Of a stretch of DNA of 64,000 nt, positions 63,023 through 64,000 are shown piece after piece. Positions within the stretch are counted from its first letter, which is position 1. Each line of letters begins with the position of its first letter. The notes beneath the pieces were generated by a model. The model was not told the origin of the DNA. It did not search any database and was given only the letters and a program-made list of their open reading frames with translations. Source of the stretch: Streptomyces diastatochromogenes. GTDB lineage: Bacteria > Actinomycetota > Actinomycetes > Streptomycetales > Streptomycetaceae. The DNA is taken from the NCBI RefSeq assembly GCF_002242805.1, contig NZ_MCGQ01000007.1, positions 1 to 64,000 on the forward strand, in the 5' to 3' direction. A program made the position numbers and the translations under genes.

Positions 63023-63789
63023 GCAGCTACGAGGCCCGCTTCAAGGTGTGGCGGGGCGATGTGCAGGGCGGTGACCTGGAGGACTTCAAGGTCGAGGTCA
63101 ACGACGGCGAGGTGGTGCTGGACATCATCCACCGGCTCCAGGCGACCCAGGCGCCCGATCTCGCCGTGCGCTGGAACTGCAAGGCGGGCAAGTGCGGTTC
63201 GTGCTCGGCGGAGATCAACGGGCGTCCGCGGCTGATGTGCATGACGCGCATGTCGGTGTTCACCCGGGACGAGACGATCACCGTCACCCCGCTGCGCACC
63301 TTCCCGGTGATCCGCGACCTGGTGACCGACGTCGGCTTCAACTACCAGAAGGCCAGGGAGGTTCCGGCCTTCGTACCCCCCGCGGGACTGGGCCCCGGCG
63401 AGTACCGCATGTTCCAGGAGGACGTGGACCGCTCGCAGGAGTTCCGCAAGTGCATCGAGTGCTTCCTGTGCCAGAACACCTGCCATGTCGTGCGCGACCA
63501 CGAGGAGAACAAGCAGGCGTTCGCCGGGCCGCGCTTCCTGATGCGGGTCGCGGAGCTGGACATGCACCCGCTGGACGCGGCGGAGGAGACCGGCCTGGAC
63601 CGCAAGCGCACCGCCCAGGACGAGTACGGCCTCGGCTACTGCAACATCACCAAGTGCTGCACAGAGGTCTGCCCGGAGGACATCAAGATCACGGACAACG
63701 CGCTGATCCCCCTGAAGGAGCGCGCGGTCGACCGCAAGTACGACCCGCTGGTGTGGCTGGGGTCGAAGATCAGGAGGCGGTCTTCGTAG
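63019..63789 (+). CDS. sdhB: Succinate dehydrogenase iron-sulfur subunit
   Basis: 256 residues from GTG 63019, which overlaps the sdhA TGA. Plant-type [2Fe-2S] ligands in CKAGKCGSCSAEI near residue 55, then CIECFLCQNTC near 151 and CNITKCCTEVCP near 207 for [4Fe-4S] and [3Fe-4S]. Completes the CAB operon; convergent with a small membrane protein by 20 bp. Confidence 0.95.
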   Translation: MSSYEARFKVWRGDVQGGDLEDFKVEVNDGEVVLDIIHRLQATQAPDLAVRWNCKAGKCGSCSAEINGRPRLMCMTRMSVFTRDETITVTPLRTFPVIRDLVTDVGFNYQKAREVPAFVPPAGLGPGEYRMFQEDVDRSQEFRKCIECFLCQNTCHVVRDHEENKQAFAGPRFLMRVAELDMHPLDAAEETGLDRKRTAQDEYGLGYCNITKCCTEVCPEDIKITDNALIPLKERAVDRKYDPLVWLGSKIRRRSS

Positions 63790-63994
63790 CGTCGCGGCCG
63801 GGGCGCTGGGCGCGGACCTGGATGATGAATCCGGCCAGGAAAAGCGCCAGATAGCCGAAGAACGCGACGCCGCCGATCCCGGCGTCCTCGAACGGGCCCA
63901 GCAGGAGGAGCAGGCTCAGCCCGAGCGCCGTCACCAGGGTGCCGTACCCCCACAGCCGCGGCCGCACCACCCGGCGGCGGGCGGGCCACGGCAC
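63770..63994 (-). CDS. Small membrane protein, possibly truncated at the window edge
   Basis: 74 residues from GTG 63994 (MPWPARRRVVRPRLWGYG), with two membrane segments (LVTALGLSLLLLLGPFED and IGGVAFFGYLALFLAGFII) and a basic tail. The frame stays open to the window end at 64000, so the true start may lie outside. Its 3' end overlaps sdhB by 20 bp convergently. No family recognised. Confidence 0.55.
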   Translation of the reverse strand: MPWPARRRVVRPRLWGYGTLVTALGLSLLLLLGPFEDAGIGGVAFFGYLALFLAGFIIQVRAQRPGRDATKTAS

Positions 63995-64000
63995 CCAGTC

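Overview
The window is a high-GC actinobacterial chromosome segment, almost certainly Streptomyces. GC is very high with strong G/C third-position bias, GTG and TTG starts and 4-bp ATGA/GTGA stop-start overlaps are common, and the gene content matches the streptomycete core: a bldK-type oligopeptide importer, the mycothiol gene mshB, TatB, 55-residue DUF3117 protein, DUF6758 and DUF6113 proteins. No insertion sequence, prophage, tRNA, rRNA or CRISPR array was seen. The only stretch that looks acquired or fast-evolving is 11.8-15.7 kb.

Layout. 1-5.5 kb: alpha/beta hydrolase, NYN-type nuclease, an orphan 50-residue peptide, MarC-family membrane protein, PHP phosphoesterase, DUF6758 and Sufu-domain proteins. 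5.5-11.7 kb: metal-ion block with CorA behind a long structured leader, an LppX/LprG-type lipoprotein, an MgtE-N/CBS protein without a channel domain, DUF1003 and Mrp/ApbC. 11.8-15.7 kb: uncharacterised accessory genes, including an 879-residue membrane protein with a rare TTA codon. 15.9-21.5 kb: ECF sigma factor, zinc anti-sigma factor, HtrA protease and TatB, divergent from an O-methyltransferase. 21.5-31.5 kb: DUF3117, enoyl-CoA hydratase, Tag, DivIVA-like protein, FolP2-type DHPS, LOG-family protein, DapE, DapC-type aminotransferase and ferredoxin, interleaved with two exported proteins. 30.4-39.9 kb: GNAT, SirB1-type protein, a NarL/DesK two-component pair fused into one operon with an ABC exporter, a large glycine-rich PG-binding membrane protein, DUF6113, MshB. 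40-57.3 kb: S9 peptidase, then two complete oligopeptide ABC importers on the minus strand separated by one methyltransferase gene on the plus strand, then TypA/BipA. 57.4-63.8 kb: an LpqW-like solute-binding lipoprotein and a succinate dehydrogenase operon.

How they fit together. Gene order from typA through the LpqW-like lipoprotein, mshB, fdxA, dapC, dapE, LOG, folP2, tag, DUF3117, O-methyltransferase, ECF sigma/anti-sigma/htrA/tatB, mrp, the MgtE-like protein and corA parallels what I recall of Mycobacterium tuberculosis Rv1165-Rv1239, so most of the window is old actinobacterial core with streptomycete insertions (bldK, the second importer, the two-component/exporter operon, the TTA-containing membrane protein). 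Two peptide importers next to an S9 peptidase make a peptide uptake and processing neighbourhood. I found no clear new defence or biosynthetic system. The best leads are the corA leader with a short upstream ORF, the FolP2 with altered active-site loops, the TTA-containing membrane protein, the bldK terminator buried inside a convergent coding frame, and a 13-bp repeat array that supplies the stop codons of two convergent genes.
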